NCBI GenBank assembly: GCA_003141915.1
Contig: PLNY01000368.1
Span: forward strand, 1 to 5,721
Direction of reading: 5' to 3'
From: Anaerolineae bacterium
GTDB taxonomy: Bacteria; Chloroflexota; Anaerolineae; Anaerolineales; Villigracilaceae
DNA length: 5,721 bases
Below, piece after piece: positions 5,711-5,721 of the stretch. Each line of letters opens with the position of its first letter. The stretch's first letter is position 1. The translations under genes and the position numbers were made by a program. The notes beneath the pieces are model-generated. The model had not been told where the DNA came from, did not search any database, and saw nothing but the letters and a program-made list of their open reading frames with translations.

Positions 5711-5721
5711 AACTCAATCTC

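Overview
The window looks like a piece of a Chloroflexota chromosome, most probably class Anaerolineae. This is inference from moderate GC content, the style of the GldA/GldF/GldG-like ABC cassette, the CoxE-type VWA protein and a small Ig-like lipoprotein. No marker gene (rRNA, ribosomal protein) is present to prove it. All recognisable genes belong to known families. I see no phage, IS, CRISPR or defence cassette.

Layout. Positions 1-2195 (minus strand) hold a tightly coupled export cassette: an ABC ATPase (1245-2195), an eight-helix ABC-2 permease (313-1248) and the N-terminus of a GldG-like membrane protein (1-313, running off the left edge). The genes overlap by 4 bases (ATGA) and 1 base (TAATG). 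The cassette is read from a good sigma70-type promoter (2280-2308). Its leader contains a terminator-shaped hairpin with a U-tract before the first start codon. Divergently, on the plus strand, lie an AlaX-M type trans-editing enzyme for mischarged tRNA-Ala (2375-3076) and, 23 bases later, a small lipoprotein (3100-3507). This pair ends in a 15-bp perfect stem terminator (3522-3560).

A single-domain response regulator (3580-3981, minus) converges on that terminator and has its own promoter (4042-4070). A gene-free stretch follows (3982-4333). It contains that promoter, a minus-strand terminator for the next gene (4087-4118), a stray 38-46 bp copy of the conserved C-terminal motif of that gene (4190-4235), and a degenerate purine-rich repeat patch (4256-4318). 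The last gene is a CoxE-like VWA-domain protein (4334-5710, minus) whose start is just inside the right edge.

The most notable points are these. (1) The ABC ATPase has lost its Walker A Gly-Lys: the motif reads GPNGAEETT although every other ATPase motif is intact. This is either a sequence error or an inactivated ATPase. (2) A possible transcription attenuator precedes the same gene. (3) A decayed fragment of a second CoxE-like gene lies downstream of the intact one. (4) The permease seems to have an additional pair of membrane helices. (5) The AlaX motif CGGTH reads DGGTH, so an expected zinc-ligand cysteine is replaced by aspartate.
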